Shown here piece by piece: positions 19,101 through 29,768 of a stretch of 50,846 nucleotides of DNA (positions within the stretch are counted from its first letter, which is position 1; every line of letters starts with the position of its first letter). Below the pieces are notes generated by a model. The model was not told where the DNA came from. It did no database searches and saw only the letters and a list, made by a program, of their open reading frames with translations. Origin of the DNA: Zygnema cylindricum (taxonomy: Eukaryota; Streptophyta; Zygnematophyceae; Zygnematales; Zygnemataceae). The translations under genes and the position numbers were made by a program. Where the stretch lies: assembly GCA_037447655.1 (NCBI GenBank), contig JBBHKE010001050.1, forward strand, positions 99,001 to 149,846, read 5' to 3'.

Positions 19101-20707
19101 TGTCGTGCAAGTGTCTAATTAAACCAACAAGCATGCAACCCAAAAACCTATCTAAATGAAAAAGTGTATTACACAAAGAGCAATGCAAATCCCAAAGGAT
19201 AAAAAAGTATAATACAAAGCAAAAATGAATATGACAATGTGAAAAGAATAATTGGTGGACGGGATAAAAGTTGGAAGGTGAGTGGGAAGCCATGAGAGAG
19301 ATCCATTTATTTACTAAGCCGATGGGTAGCCAATAGGCTCCACGGTCTGGGTATATTTCTTACATGAGTTAGGTCTAGAATTTCAAATAAAGAAAACAAA
19401 ACCAGAAAAATGCAAGAGAACAACAATAAAAATCTGCGGAGAATCCGAGATAACGTGATCCTAACACGCCGATTACAGCAAATTACAAAAAGAAAACAAG
19501 CAATAAAAATATGTAGAGAATCCGAAAAAACAGAATTCTAACAAACAAGTAAAAATAGCAACAAGAAAATACAAAGAAGCAACGTTAAAAATCTGCACAA
19601 AATTTGAGAAAATTGGATTTTGACACACTAATAACCAATTGCATAAAATGATAATAGAAAACAAGCAATTGGAAGCTATAGAGTATCCGAGATAACCGGA
19701 TTCTAACAAACCACAAGCAAAATCCAACCAAGGCAACGAAAATTAGACAAGAAAAAGTCAAAAACTAATTCACAAAAGGGATACACAAAGGTTCAGAAAC
19801 AGCCTGAGAAAATAGGCAGAATCCACACTAAAAGAGGTTGTTGAAGGGAAACCGTGCGGACTCCGGCCGAAACCGAGTGAATTAACTTGTAGGCCTTACA
19901 ATGAAAATATAATGAAGAAAGAGAAAATCTAAGCGCTTAACAAACTAAGGCAGAAAAAGCCTTGCAGGAAAAATTGACAATTTGACTAAAGAAAAAGACA
20001 AGGGAAAAAGACAAAAAAATCTAAATCCTCTTCGACCAATTCGTGTACTCTCAAATTATGAGACTATTAACTTAGAGCAATAGCCTAAATACTAACAAAA
20101 TAGCCAAAGTACTAATTTAAGACTTTTGCTAACTAACAACGTGAGAGTATTTCACTGTACAATACGTGACTAGTTTGGGTTCTAGCCAATAAGCGACCAG
20201 AACCATATGCCTACGTTACAAAATTTACAATCCACAAATTAAAATCCTTCCTAACTACATGTATGCATGAATCTACATGGGTTCACAACTTCAATGCGAA
20301 CAAAAAATCGAAGTGCCAACAAACGCTCCGTGTACAAGCGATTCATTCGTCGCGAAATTCCAACTGAAGTGAAAATACAGGCGAAAATAAAAGTAAATAT
20401 GAAATATCGTGGATGTTTGTTCATCTTGTTTCGTACAATCATTAAACGATATCCGCGTACACTGTTTGAATCTTGCACCTTCAAATCACGTACATACACA
20501 CGAAATGAAACACATCGCACTACATTAGTATTCATTCCATTGGATACGTACGGGAATGGCGTCCACGTAACAAATAAATGCACTGACAATATGAAATTAG
20601 TGACCGTGGGAAAATGGTACGTGCAAACTAAACCAATGGTGCAAACGAAAATCACGCGTGCGTGCCAAAATGGTGCATGTGACTAACTGATACAATGAGG
20701 CATAACA
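19101..20707 (+). repeat. Family 4 LTR, left copy, complete
   Basis: Starts TGTCGTGCAAGTG and ends GGCATAACA, about 1.6 kb. It is repeated directly as 20710-20922 plus 25164-25224 plus 26353-27699. Flanked on the left by AGCTA in family 2 sequence; the far right end at 27699 is followed by GCTA. It contains an open frame near its 3' end (20267-20686). Confidence 0.75.
20267..20686 (+). CDS. Unknown ORF inside family 4 LTR, left copy
   Basis: 139 codons from ATG, ending 21 bases before the LTR end. Very basic at the start (RTKNRSANKRSVYKRFIRRE), then LFILFRTIIKRYPRTLFESC, TFKSRTYTRNETHRTTLVFI and a closing CQNGACD. The second LTR (27322-27678) holds the same frame. Differences include many third-base changes (GAT/GAC in the same Asp, CCA/CCT-type changes, TTG/CTA for Leu), with most of the protein text kept. 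I recognise no family. It has no signal peptide and one short hydrophobic patch (LFILF). It could be an LTR-encoded accessory protein, or the end of an older ORF captured by the LTR. Confidence 0.5.
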   Translation: MNLHGFTTSMRTKNRSANKRSVYKRFIRREIPTEVKIQAKIKVNMKYRGCLFILFRTIIKRYPRTLFESCTFKSRTYTRNETHRTTLVFIPLDTYGNGVHVTNKCTDNMKLVTVGKWYVQTKPMVQTKITRACQNGACD

Positions 20708-20709
20708 CC

Positions 20710-20922
20710 TGTCGTGCATAGTTAATATTGAACCCACAAGCGTGCACCCAACCAGCTGTCTAGCAAAATAAGTGTAATACACAACGAGTAATGCAAATCC
20801 CAAAGCAAAAAAAAATATAATACAAAGCAAAAATGAAAATGACGATGTGAAAAAAAATAACAAGTGGACCTAATAAAAGTTGGAAGGTGAGTGGGAAGCC
20901 GAGGGAGAGAGATCCATTTATT
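20710..20922 (+). repeat. Family 4 LTR, right copy, first segment
   Basis: Starts TGTCGTGCATAG only two bases (CC) after the left LTR ends, and matches 19101-19310 to the word ATCCATTTATT. The match resumes at 25164 (ACTAAGCCGATGGG), exactly where the left LTR continues. Confidence 0.7.
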
Positions 20923-21043
20923 CGCCCCCCAACTCTTTAGCCTGCGGAGGAGCGGGCAAACACAATCGGAAGCCCGCGAACACGCGATCAAAAGTCTCCA
21001 CAGCATTGAGTGTCCTCGAGGAATCGAAATCCAGAGAAAAATC

Positions 21044-21971
21044 CTACAAATAACATGAAGAACCAATCTTGGCATGCTCCTTAATAGTCACGTAATCTGC
21101 ACCCTGTAAAGTGAACAACCCTTTAGAAGTCTTCTTGACAATCGAGGAAGTGCATGGAGAGATGTTAGTATCTAATGTCATGATAGCACCATAAGTCGGA
21201 AATGCTATTGCCGAATAAGCCATGATAGGCAATGGGATTGTTTCCGAAAAAAGTGGAAGGCAAATCTTCCACTGAGGAAAGTGATTGGGTTTGTAACAGA
21301 ATGTCTCGTCATGCATATCTACACCGCCACAAAACCGAAATATAACGTCCTGGCCAACCAAACATTCGTAATCGCTACACTTAGTAACGAGCGCATTTGA
21401 AGATATTTCAGAAAATTCAGTTTTGGTTTCAGTTTGAAACCGAATAATGAGGGCGTCCTTAGTGATTCCAAGAACCAGCTCTATGGTACCAGCTGAAGTT
21501 AGTAAGCGTGTGGTTGTGGGTTGCAGCTTATGTTCCCTGAGGCCAAGCTTCAACTCAAATCCAGATCCAATGATCACGGGTTTGGCTAAGGTGTCCATGA
21601 GAGGGAGGAAAGGTGCGACACCATTGACTATGAATGAGTGTTGGCTGTTATCAAAAAAGCTGATGTGGGGATCCAATGTACGTTGTTCGTTCGCCGAAAT
21701 TGGCTGGACTGCTAACAGATTGCGATTCAGCTGCAACGCGCGTAAAGCTGTGGCTGCAATGACCTCACCCAAAATAGGAGAGGCCTTGGGCACGTCCTCA
21801 ATTATAGACGATAGAATGCTCAACCGTTCCTTGAGGCCATGAGCATCTTGGATTGTACTATCCAAGATTATAAGTGCTTCAACTACGATAGACGAAGTTA
21901 TTTCCTGAAGAGGGAAGGGAGTTTATTTCTTGAAAGATAGTGGGATTCGAGAATTTGTTAGGTTACCAACT
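21044..21971 (-). pseudogene. Retropepsin-like protease domain of a Ty3/Gypsy-like element
   Basis: Open from about 21923 to 21044 on the minus strand (274 codons from a TTG at 21865). Order: HSFIVNGVAPFLPLMDTLAK in the place of the retropepsin D-T/S-G-A motif, then LGL, then SDYECLVGQDVIF resembling the Yd.iLG.D.l block. The catalytic motif reads DTLAK, without the Gly, so it is likely inactive. It is in the same frame as the upstream gag relic, separated by stops at 21971 and near 21925. Nothing like RT follows before the LTR at 20922. Family assignment is by motif pattern only. Confidence 0.6.
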
Positions 21972-23275
21972 CAATTATAATATTCCGAGCCTTTGTCAAA
22001 TATGGTTGCTCGTTGTTGGACGGTAGAATACCGAACGGTTTGACCGACCAACGTCCACATATGAAGGATCGTTCGGACTATTCTGGTAAATTGCGGATTT
22101 ACTTCTGCCATGAAGGGTGCGAACTGTTCCTTCATCATAGCCGCCATAGTAGCTTGTAGCTCTATCTTTTCTCTCTCTCTATGCGAAACTTTAGGAGGTG
22201 TAGATTCTTTTTCGGTCTCCTTAGGTAGGGTGACCGGCTTGGCAGAACGAGCGAGAATACTCCTATTTTTCATTTGATTTTGATATGAGAACTCTGGGTT
22301 TTTAATATGGCATCGATGGGTGTAATGTCCCATTTGTTGACAGTGAGTGTATATGGCCCTCTTATCAAGACACATGCGGGCTTCATGCCTTGTTTCTCTG
22401 CAACGAAAACACAACTTGTGTCCGGGGTTATATGGTGGAGCTCGTAGGGAAGGCACTTTCACATACCTGCTATAGGGCCATGGGTAGCTTGGTGGGGAAA
22501 GTGGGGAAGCAACTTCCAAACGATCATGAGCTTCCCACCAACACGATTGCATCTCATATTGAACCGCATATTGGGCGGCCTGGTCAAATGTGAATTTCAA
22601 ACCGTATGTTTGAGTGAGATGACTTTGGATAAATCTTTACGAGTGAGCCGGAAACTGTCCAACAAATTTTTGGACAGCTTCAGCGTCGGACATTAGGTCC
22701 GATAAAGCTTCAGATAGAGTCTCCATGCGAGCACGTAAATCGGGGCCGGTTCCACCTGGTTTACGTTTGAAGTTCATCAATTCTCTTACTTGATCAAGAT
22801 TTAGCATGCGATATTGTGCTTCTAAGAAATCAAACATGATACAAAGTGGATCTCGCAACGGAATTGTCATCTTTGGTCGTGCTGGGACAGCACCACGTGC
22901 AGCTACAACATAATGCCGAGGATTTTCTGGGACAGCAGGGAGAAGGACATTACCTTGGGAATCTACGACCTCAGGGACAGCTGCTTGATATGGGATCTCT
23001 ATCTTTCCCATGACCTCAGGTATACCACCCAAAACAGGGGAATATTCTCTTATTGCGAGTATCGTGTCATACTTGCGGGAATATAGTGTAAAGGTCGACC
23101 CTCCGAGGTATCGACAAAGGAGAGAGAATGCTACACGAAGATCAAATCGATCTTGATAACAAAATGCCAAATCACGCATTTGAGCATCATACAGCATACG
23201 GAAATGGGATAAAGACATTGTATCTTTCATCTCGAAAAGCAAAATTGCATATTGCTCACAGGGCTCTCCGGGGAG
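21971..23275 (-). pseudogene. Gag relic with zinc knuckles (Ty3/Gypsy-like)
   Basis: One frame from about 23275 to 21971 with a single stop at 22637-22639. The N-terminal part reads EPCEQYAILLFEMKDTM; further on is MNFKRKPGGTGPDLRARMET, a stretch typical of retrotransposon gag helices. After the stop come LKFTFDQAAQYAVQYEM and a first knuckle, CFRCRETRHEARMC (complete C-C-H-C). The second knuckle, YTHCQQMGHYTHRC, has lost its first Cys. A Lys/Glu-rich tail follows. It would package element RNA. Dead because of the stop and the missing Cys. Confidence 0.65.
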
Positions 23276-23589
23276 GAAACCATGTCACTGACTGGCATGT
23301 ACGAAGATGGGACTAAAATGAGACGAGAAAAAGACCAAAATGAGAGAGAACTAAAAGTGGATTCTTTGCCACTTTTGTCATCAGTTTCCTCTATAGATAG
23401 CGTAGAGGAGACAGATGACGAAGAAGAGACGGATGTGAGACATCACTGGACTGACAGTGTTTTCGATATTGGAATTGAAACTATAGGAGAAATAGGTAGA
23501 CTAGCTAAATGCCTAGTTCTAGCTATTAGAACTAAAATTATAGGAGAGTTAGGTAGATTTGCTAGATCCATTAGGTCAACAGGTGATTA

Positions 23590-24516
23590 GCGGAAAGCTG
23601 CACCACTACGAGTAGACCCACTACGAGTAGACCCGGGACGAAAATTAAAATTGTTCCTGTCAGTGGGCATAAAAGAAGATTGGGAACCACGACGACGGAT
23701 AATGAACACGAGCTATCCGAAATGCAACCAGTGAGAACAACACCAAACACGTAGGCAACAATCTCAAATAGTCTCTAGCACGGCTGCGATGGCCAGATAT
23801 AATGAAGAAGTTGCTTTTAGTGAAACATATACCCTGTAAACGAGTGGGCAAGGCCAAAGGGCCAGATCTATAAAAGTAGAAAATTTATAAACAAGCACCC
23901 GGAGGTGCAGAAAAGCAGATAATTTCTAAACAAGCACCCAGAGGTGCAGATCTAAGGTTCCACAGTCAGAAAATAGTTTTATCCAAGGCCACCAACGGCC
24001 AGATCTAACGAGAAAATTCCACCCCAAACATACAATAGGAGAAACACGAGGCCACTCATGGCCAGATGGCAAGCACAAGCATGGAAAGCTGGAAAATGCA
24101 GATGCTCAATACAATTGGGTTTAATGAGACCCAATCCAGGCACAAACCCTCTAAATAGTCAACCATCTATCCTAACATGCGCCTGTACCCACAACGCATC
24201 GTGATACTTAAACAACACCTTTAATAATCTGGTGATTATCAAAGGTGAACCGCAGTTGATCGCTTCTGCTGGGGCTTTGCACTGCCTCAAAGGGTGAATG
24301 TGCCGCGCACTCCACTCCCAAAATTTCCTCTAAAAGGGGTCTCCTCCTAGTGACCTCTGAACCGCGTGGGCCCTCACCAAAAATGTCCACACCCAAAGGA
24401 AGAGGAAAATAAATACGGGAACAAAAAAAAGAAAGGCAAATAAACTTGGAAGTGAGTTAGGATTAGGGGAAAGAGGCTGCCCAAACCCTAGGTTTTCGGC
24501 AAACCTTAGGCCTGAC
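23590..24516 (+). other. Non-coding part of the insert, cluster of small inverted repeats
   Basis: Holds at least five short stem-loops: GGCCaaaGGGCC (23852), GCACCcggaGGTGC (23895), GCACCcagaGGTGC (23934), GGCCaccaacGGCC (23987) and GGCCactcatGGCC (24050), several followed by AGATCTA or AGATGG. The gag frame lies upstream on the minus strand, so this could be its leader. No gene. Confidence 0.5.
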
Positions 24517-24600
24517 GCAACCCTAATTCTGCAAGAAACCCTAATTTTGCGGGAAACCCTAATTCTGTAGGAAACCCTTATTCTACAGAAAAACCCTAAC
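24517..24600 (+). repeat. 18 bp minisatellite with AAACCCTAA core
   Basis: Four and a half units of the type GAAACCCTAATTCTGCAG. The core equals a plant telomere unit or telo-box, but every unit is interrupted. On the minus strand it reads as a repeated hexapeptide (RIRVSC/RIRVSY) inside a 93-codon frame. Confidence 0.75.
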
Positions 24601-25163
24601 TTGACAACCAAGAAAAACTAAATTGTCAAAAAATATAGGTGTAAATCTGCAGCAAAGAAATAGAATAGGATAAGGTTAGAGGAAAGCTCTTAAAGAAATA
24701 AATTGAAAAAAACCAAATATAAGTATTTAAGATGTATAAATTTTAGATATATATCAATATTTTTACTTTTTCTTCAAAGGCAAACTGAAAAAGAAACTTC
24801 AAGTGGAGAAGAAATAGGATTAAAACCGATGGAAAGATAAATCCGGATCAAAAGGAAGAAACCAGGTTAAAAATAGGTGACAAAAAATTTAGAATTGGAG
24901 AGATAGATTTTGTATGGAAAATAATGTTTAATATATATATTTTTTTCTTTAAATTTTTTTTCACACCAAACTGAGAAGCAAAAATGAAAATGACAAGTAA
25001 ATTGGATTGGAAATGGAAAAGAAAAAACCAAGAACCCAAACTGAAAATGAAAGATAATTTTTTTTATGTTTTTTTCAACAAAAACTGAAAATGAAATATA
25101 ACAATTTTATTTTATTTTTTAAAACACACAAGAGAGAGGAGAATGATAATTTGAGAGTACACG
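24601..25163 (+). other. AT-rich end of the insert
   Basis: Repeated AAACTGAAAATGAAA-type words, no gene. The last 21 bases are an exact reverse complement of bases about 20037-20057 in the left LTR. Confidence 0.5.
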
Positions 25164-25375
25164 AATACTAAGCCGATGGGTAGCAAATATGCTCCACGGT
25201 CTGGGTGTATTCCTTACAGGAGTTTGTTGTCCATAGCCTGTTTCAGCCATGGATTACTCACGGAAACACCCACAAACTACCTCAAAACCAACTGTGTTAC
25301 AGACAGCACAGTTTACTCCACAGTAAACAGAATCACCTCAAACTGCACCAATAACATATACACTCTAAATCCCAA

Positions 25376-25491
25376 AGTTAAAGCCAAATCCACTTAGGCA
25401 TATAGAAGATATAAGGTCCAGAGTTTCCCAAAAAGTTACAGCCAAATCCACTTAGGCATGTAGAAGATATAAGGTCCAGAGTTTCCCAAAA
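25376..25491 (+). repeat. 58 bp tandem duplication
   Basis: Two near-identical units, each starting AGTTA[A/C]AGCCAAATCC, at 25376-25433 and 25434-25491. Confidence 0.9.
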
Positions 25492-26016
25492 ATAGGTGAC
25501 AACTTCACAAACTAACCACTTAGACTGTTCACAGAATCTTACAGAGATACTGGATTACAATGAAACTTCACACACATATGGATTCTATATCATAGAATAA
25601 CTCCACAAAGTTTCACAAGAAAGAACCAAACAGAGTGATCACACCAACAGGTCAAAGATGCAAAAAACAGTCTGCCATTGCTTTTCAAAATATTCTAAAG
25701 TCCTACAAGTTATACTTAGAGAGTTCACTACTGAATGTAAGGAGGCATACCAGCCGTACGGTATCTACCATCTACTTAAACTATTGTAAGTATACCGGAA
25801 TAGTTCGAGGTATGTCAGATCGAACAAATCAACACTAATAAATAATTAGCAAAAAGACAAACCTATGTTGTACATAATATTTACACCAATATCTCCACAA
25901 TCTTCGTACGTCAAAAACCAAGCTACCATTAAGTAAATATCATTACTCACAATCTATACTAGTCATATTATTCGCAGCTGCGTGAGCTGCTTTATCCGTG
26001 CGGATCGTATCAGGGT

Positions 26017-26152
26017 AACCGCAGCTGCGTTGACTTGTCTGCGTCGCAGCTGCTCCGTACCGGCGGCGCATATTCATCCAAAATAACCGCAGTTGCATTG
26101 TCCTGTTTGCGTCGCAACTGCGCTGTACCGGCGGTGCATGTTTCAACATTTC
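26017..26152 (+). repeat. 68 bp tandem duplication
   Basis: Units at 26017 and 26085, each AACCGCAG[C/T]TGC... CGTCGCA[G/A]CTGC ... CGTACCGGCGG. The CAGCTG palindromes are half-changed in the second unit, often on both sides of the palindrome. Confidence 0.8.
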
Positions 26153-27321
26153 GTTTATTCCACATCGGATCGCTTCGCGATTCGCCGTCCTTTTGTCAAT
26201 GCTTGTACCCGCCACTCAGTGAGTCTTTTACATCACTAAAATTATATTCGTTCGTTCGCTCCCCCACTCCATGAATCCATTCGAATCTCCACATTAAATT
26301 CCATAGCGCACGAACTGTCGCGTACGCACGAAACAAACTTTTCAAAACAACAAAGTTAGGTCTAGGATTTCGAATAAAAAAACAAAACCAGAAAAATGCA
26401 AGAAAAAACAACAATACAAATTTGCGGAGAATCCGAGATAACTAGATCCTGGCACGCCAAGTGCAGCAAAAAACAACAAGAAAAAAAGCAATGAAAATAT
26501 GTAGAGAATCCGAAATAACCGAATTCTAACAAACAAGTAAAAATAGCAACAAGAAATTACAAAGAAACAACGTTAAAAATCTCCACAAAATTTGAGAAAA
26601 TTGGATTTTGACACACTAATAACCAATTGCAGAAAAATGATAATAGAAAACAAGCAATTGGAAGCTATAGAGAATCCAAGATAACCGGATTCTAACAAAC
26701 CACAAGCAAACTCCAACCAAGGCAACGAAAATTAGACAAGAAAAAGTCAAAAACTAATTCACAAAAGGCATTCACAAAGGTTCACAAACAACGTGAGAAA
26801 GTAGGCACAATCCACACTAAAAGAGGTTGTTGAAGGGAAACTGTGCAGACTCCGGCGGGAACCGAGTGAAATACTTGTAGGGCTTACAATGAAAGTATAA
26901 CGAGGAAAGAGAAAAGCTAAGCGTTTAATAAACTAAGGCAAAAAAGCCTTGCATGAAAAAATTGACAATTTGACTAAGGAAAAAGACAAGGGAAAAAGAC
27001 ACAAAAATCTAAATCCTCTTCGACCATTTCCTGTACTCTCAAATTATGAGACTACAAACCTAAAGCAATAGCTTAAATACTAACGAAATAGCCAAAGTAC
27101 TAATTTCTGACTTTTGGTAACTAACTAATAACGTGAGAGTATTTCACTGTACAATACGTGACTAGTTTGGGTTCTAGCCAATAAGCGACCAGAACCATAT
27201 GCCTACGTTACAAAATTCACAATTCGCGGATTAAAACCATTCCTAGCTACATGTATGCGTGAACCTACATGGGTTAACAACTTTAATGTGAACCAAAAAT
27301 CAAAGCGCCAACAAACGCTCC

Positions 27322-27678
27322 GTGTACAAGCGATTCAAACGTCGCGAAATTCCAACTGAAGTGAAAGTACAAGAGAAAATAAAAGTAAAAATGAAATATC
27401 GCGGAGGTTTGTTCATCTTGTTTTGTACGACCACCAAACGATATCGGCGTACGCTATTCGAATCTTGCACCTTCAAATCGCGTACCTACACACGAAATGA
27501 AACACATCGCACTACATTAGTATTCATTCCACTAGACACGTACGAGAATGGGGTCCATATCACAAATAAATGCACCGACGATATGAAATTAGTGACGGTG
27601 GGAAAATGGTGCATGCAAACTAAACCACACGTGCAAACAAAAATCACGCTTGCGTGCCAAAATTGTGCGTGCAACTAA
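27322..27678 (+). CDS. Unknown ORF inside family 4 LTR, right copy
   Basis: 118 codons (or longer upstream through a stop) matching the 20267-20686 frame: RREIPTEVK, MKYRG, TLFESCTFKSRTYTRNETHR, TTLVFIPLDTY, NGVH, TNKCTD, MKLVTVGKW, VQTKIT and ACQN are kept. Ends 21 bases before the LTR end, like its partner. Two copies keeping one frame after visible divergence suggests past selection on the protein; the function is unknown. Confidence 0.5.
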   Translation: MYKRFKRREIPTEVKVQEKIKVKMKYRGGLFILFCTTTKRYRRTLFESCTFKSRTYTRNETHRTTLVFIPLDTYENGVHITNKCTDDMKLVTVGKWCMQTKPHVQTKITLACQNCACN

Positions 27679-27699
27679 CCGATACAATGAGGCATTACA

Positions 27700-28499
27700 G
27701 CTACAACGCATATCGAACAATGCAGCAGCGACCTACATGGGACAAAGCAGCTGCGACGCAGATGGAACAAAGCAATGGCGGTTATTCAGTACGAGAGGAC
27801 GCAGCTGCAACGAAGCTGCGCTGACGTTGAATATGGTTCGGAACATGACAACGTAGCTTTGGTTGATATGAATACAGTGAATGGACAAGATTCATACAAG
27901 GATCACAAGTGATTTGCAAGCAAGAGTTTTCGCAACATCAGGATGGGCGCATGCGAGCAATTATTATTAAGCCGGCGACAAGTACTTGTATAATCAGTTG
28001 TATTGATCTCTTAGTAATATTGATTGTACATTGCCAAAATTAGCTTTAGCGTGATTAGGAGTACTTAGACCTTAGTGGTAATTAGGTTCTTCGACGTATC
28101 TCTGAAGAACATTTGTATCAGAGGAATATCACTATATAATACTACAACTAGGAGTAGAAACTCACTACGAGTATAAAACTTAAGAATTAGAACATTTGAT
28201 GTATTCAGACTTCCACATTGTGTAATATGCAAACTATTTTTGGGAAACTTTTGAGTTGCATATCTTGATGTATTTTTTATCAATTAGGCTGAAACTTTTG
28301 GAGTTGTTAGTGTTTGTAATATTCTACACTATGGTATAGTTTGAAGCAGTTTTGATATTTTTGTGAGATTTGATGAGTTGTAGAAAACATATGTTTGGTA
28401 GGATTCTTGGTAAGCTTATGTGAGTGAATTATGTATATTTCTACTGCTAATTCTAATGCTTCACTTGCTCAAGTGGTTGTAAAACAGCAGATGGAAGAT
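27700..28499 (+). other. Family 2 internal copy 2, continued after the nested element
   Basis: Matches 13110-13870 of copy 1, including GACAACGTAGCTTTGGTTGATATGAAT and the ATG frame (here MYISTANSNASLAQVVVK near 28431). Non-coding otherwise. Confidence 0.6.
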
Positions 28500-29030
28500 G
28501 CAAGCAAATGCAAGAGCATTCATATCCTTCCCCGAGACCTCTAGCAAGGAAGACATCGCATGTCTTCAAGTCAATGGAAGAGATGGAAAGTTTGCAAACA
28601 AAAGAGGAGAAAAGGAGTTAGATTTTGTAATAGCAAGAACCAAAGGTGTAAAGAAATTTGCAGCAAAATAAGGAACTTCAGCAAAAATAACTCATACAAA
28701 ACTTCAGAGAATGACACTAACCATTCAAACTCTCTTAGGCATCTCTGGAGAAAAAGAATGCTAGCAAAAAAATGGACTGTTTCACCAGAATTCACCAAAA
28801 GGGAGCAAAGACCTGCTGTGACAAAATGGATTGTTTCACCAGAACTCACCAAAAGGGAGCACAGAATTTGGCAATAGTGGGGGTGCACACGATGTTACAC
28901 CCTCAAATCGAGTCTAATCAATCAAAGAAAGCATCCAAATATGCAAAGAAGACAACATCTTAGAAATTTAGGCCAAGAAAATTCGAAGGACCTACAAGGA
29001 GGTATTGGTAACCCTAAACACGAATACATT
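28500..29030 (+). pseudogene. Family 2 ORF2, copy 2, second part
   Basis: DNA matches 13880-14400. Readable pieces: RDGKFANKRGEKELDFVIAR, LQRMTLTIQTLLGIS, AKKIRRTYKEVLVTL. Several stops, plus a 43-44 bp direct duplication around the GGACTGTTTCACCAGAA word (28770-28860). Not functional. Confidence 0.55.
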
Positions 29031-29768
29031 AGGCACTGGAATATCTCAAAGGAGGGGGAAAGGAGACTTACCGAAATTTGGAAGGACAATCAGCCTTACC
29101 AAGTCTCCATCCTCCATCATTTGGGCAACGGCCAAAGTCTAGCCGGTTAAGCAGCCCATGGAAAAAAACTTGCAAAACATAGATCACAGCGGAAGGCATG
29201 AGTGGGTTAGAAAGAGTCTGAAAAGAGATACTAACATCTATGTTTGAATTGGTACTCTACAAGAAACACAAAATTGCCAAGCTGCATCAGAGGAAGAAAT
29301 CAAGAAGAAATCAAGTTCTCATTTCAGGCAGTTGAGAAAGAAATGTTGGAGATCCATAACTCAACATTTCATCCTCATGAAGAAGCAAAAATGCAAATCT
29401 TGCCTCAATAATCCGCGAGACAAGTAGGGAGAAGCCCTAGGACTCGGCTAGAGGAAGGCCACCACATATAATACGTAGTAGAAGGCGTGGATGGGAAAAA
29501 AGGAAAGGAAATCCAAAACCCTAAATCCCTTGGCAAATTCATTATTAATGGATTAAGAGGGGAAAAGGGGGCAGACAGCTTAGAGGAAAAGAAAAACCTA
29601 AGTCAAGAAGACCCTCTAAGTGATGGCAGTCTAAGAATTAAAAGGAGTTAAAGTCATGACATTGTAAGCTATCGCAAAGAAGAGAAGGACTTAGAAGAAA
29701 TTAGAGGAGAGGATTCAAAGAAAACAAGTCTAAAACCTATTTATATAGTGGACCTTAAGCGCCTCCTA
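29031..29768 (+). other. Family 2 internal region between ORF2 and ORF3, copy 2
   Basis: Parallel to 14401-15220. No conserved frame. Confidence 0.5.

Larger units (their letters stand above)
20923..25163 (-). mobile_element. 4.2 kb insert in right family 4 LTR, with gag-protease relic
   Basis: Compared with the left LTR (CATTTATTTACTAAG) the insert sits between CATTTATT and TACTAAG, with no clear target duplication. The borders read TTCGCC and ACACGAA, giving only a 4-base inverted match (TTCG/CGAA). The interior holds a minus-strand gag and protease, then small hairpins and an 18 bp minisatellite. No RT, integrase or terminal direct repeats seen. Class undecided. Confidence 0.5.
25225..26352 (+). 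mobile_element. Solo LTR with 5 bp target duplication
   Basis: Ends TGTTGTCC...AAAACAACA. Flanked by GAGTT (25220-25224) and AAGTT (26353-26357). The uninterrupted left LTR has a single GAGTT at 19366-19370, so the empty site is visible in the same window. Contains a 58 bp tandem duplication (25376-25491) and a 68 bp one rich in CAGCTG (26017-26152). No coding frame. Confidence 0.8.
25164..27699 (+). repeat. Family 4 LTR, right copy, second segment (interrupted by a solo LTR)
   Basis: 25164-25224 matches 19312-19370; after the solo LTR, 26353-27699 matches 19366-20707. Ends GGCATTACA, then family 2 sequence resumes (GCTACAACGC). Confidence 0.75.

Noticed and set aside
23252-23590. 112-codon + strand frame with two amphipathic IGELGRFAR-like repeats
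   Set aside because: Lies antisense to the start and leader of the gag relic; no second copy to test conservation. Cannot be told from chance.
24517-24600. Telomeric or interstitial telomere array
   Set aside because: The AAACCCTAA cores are spaced by other bases in 18 bp units; no perfect 7 bp telomere tandem.
20923-25163. Helitron
   Set aside because: No TC start or CTRR end with hairpin, and the site is not between A and T.
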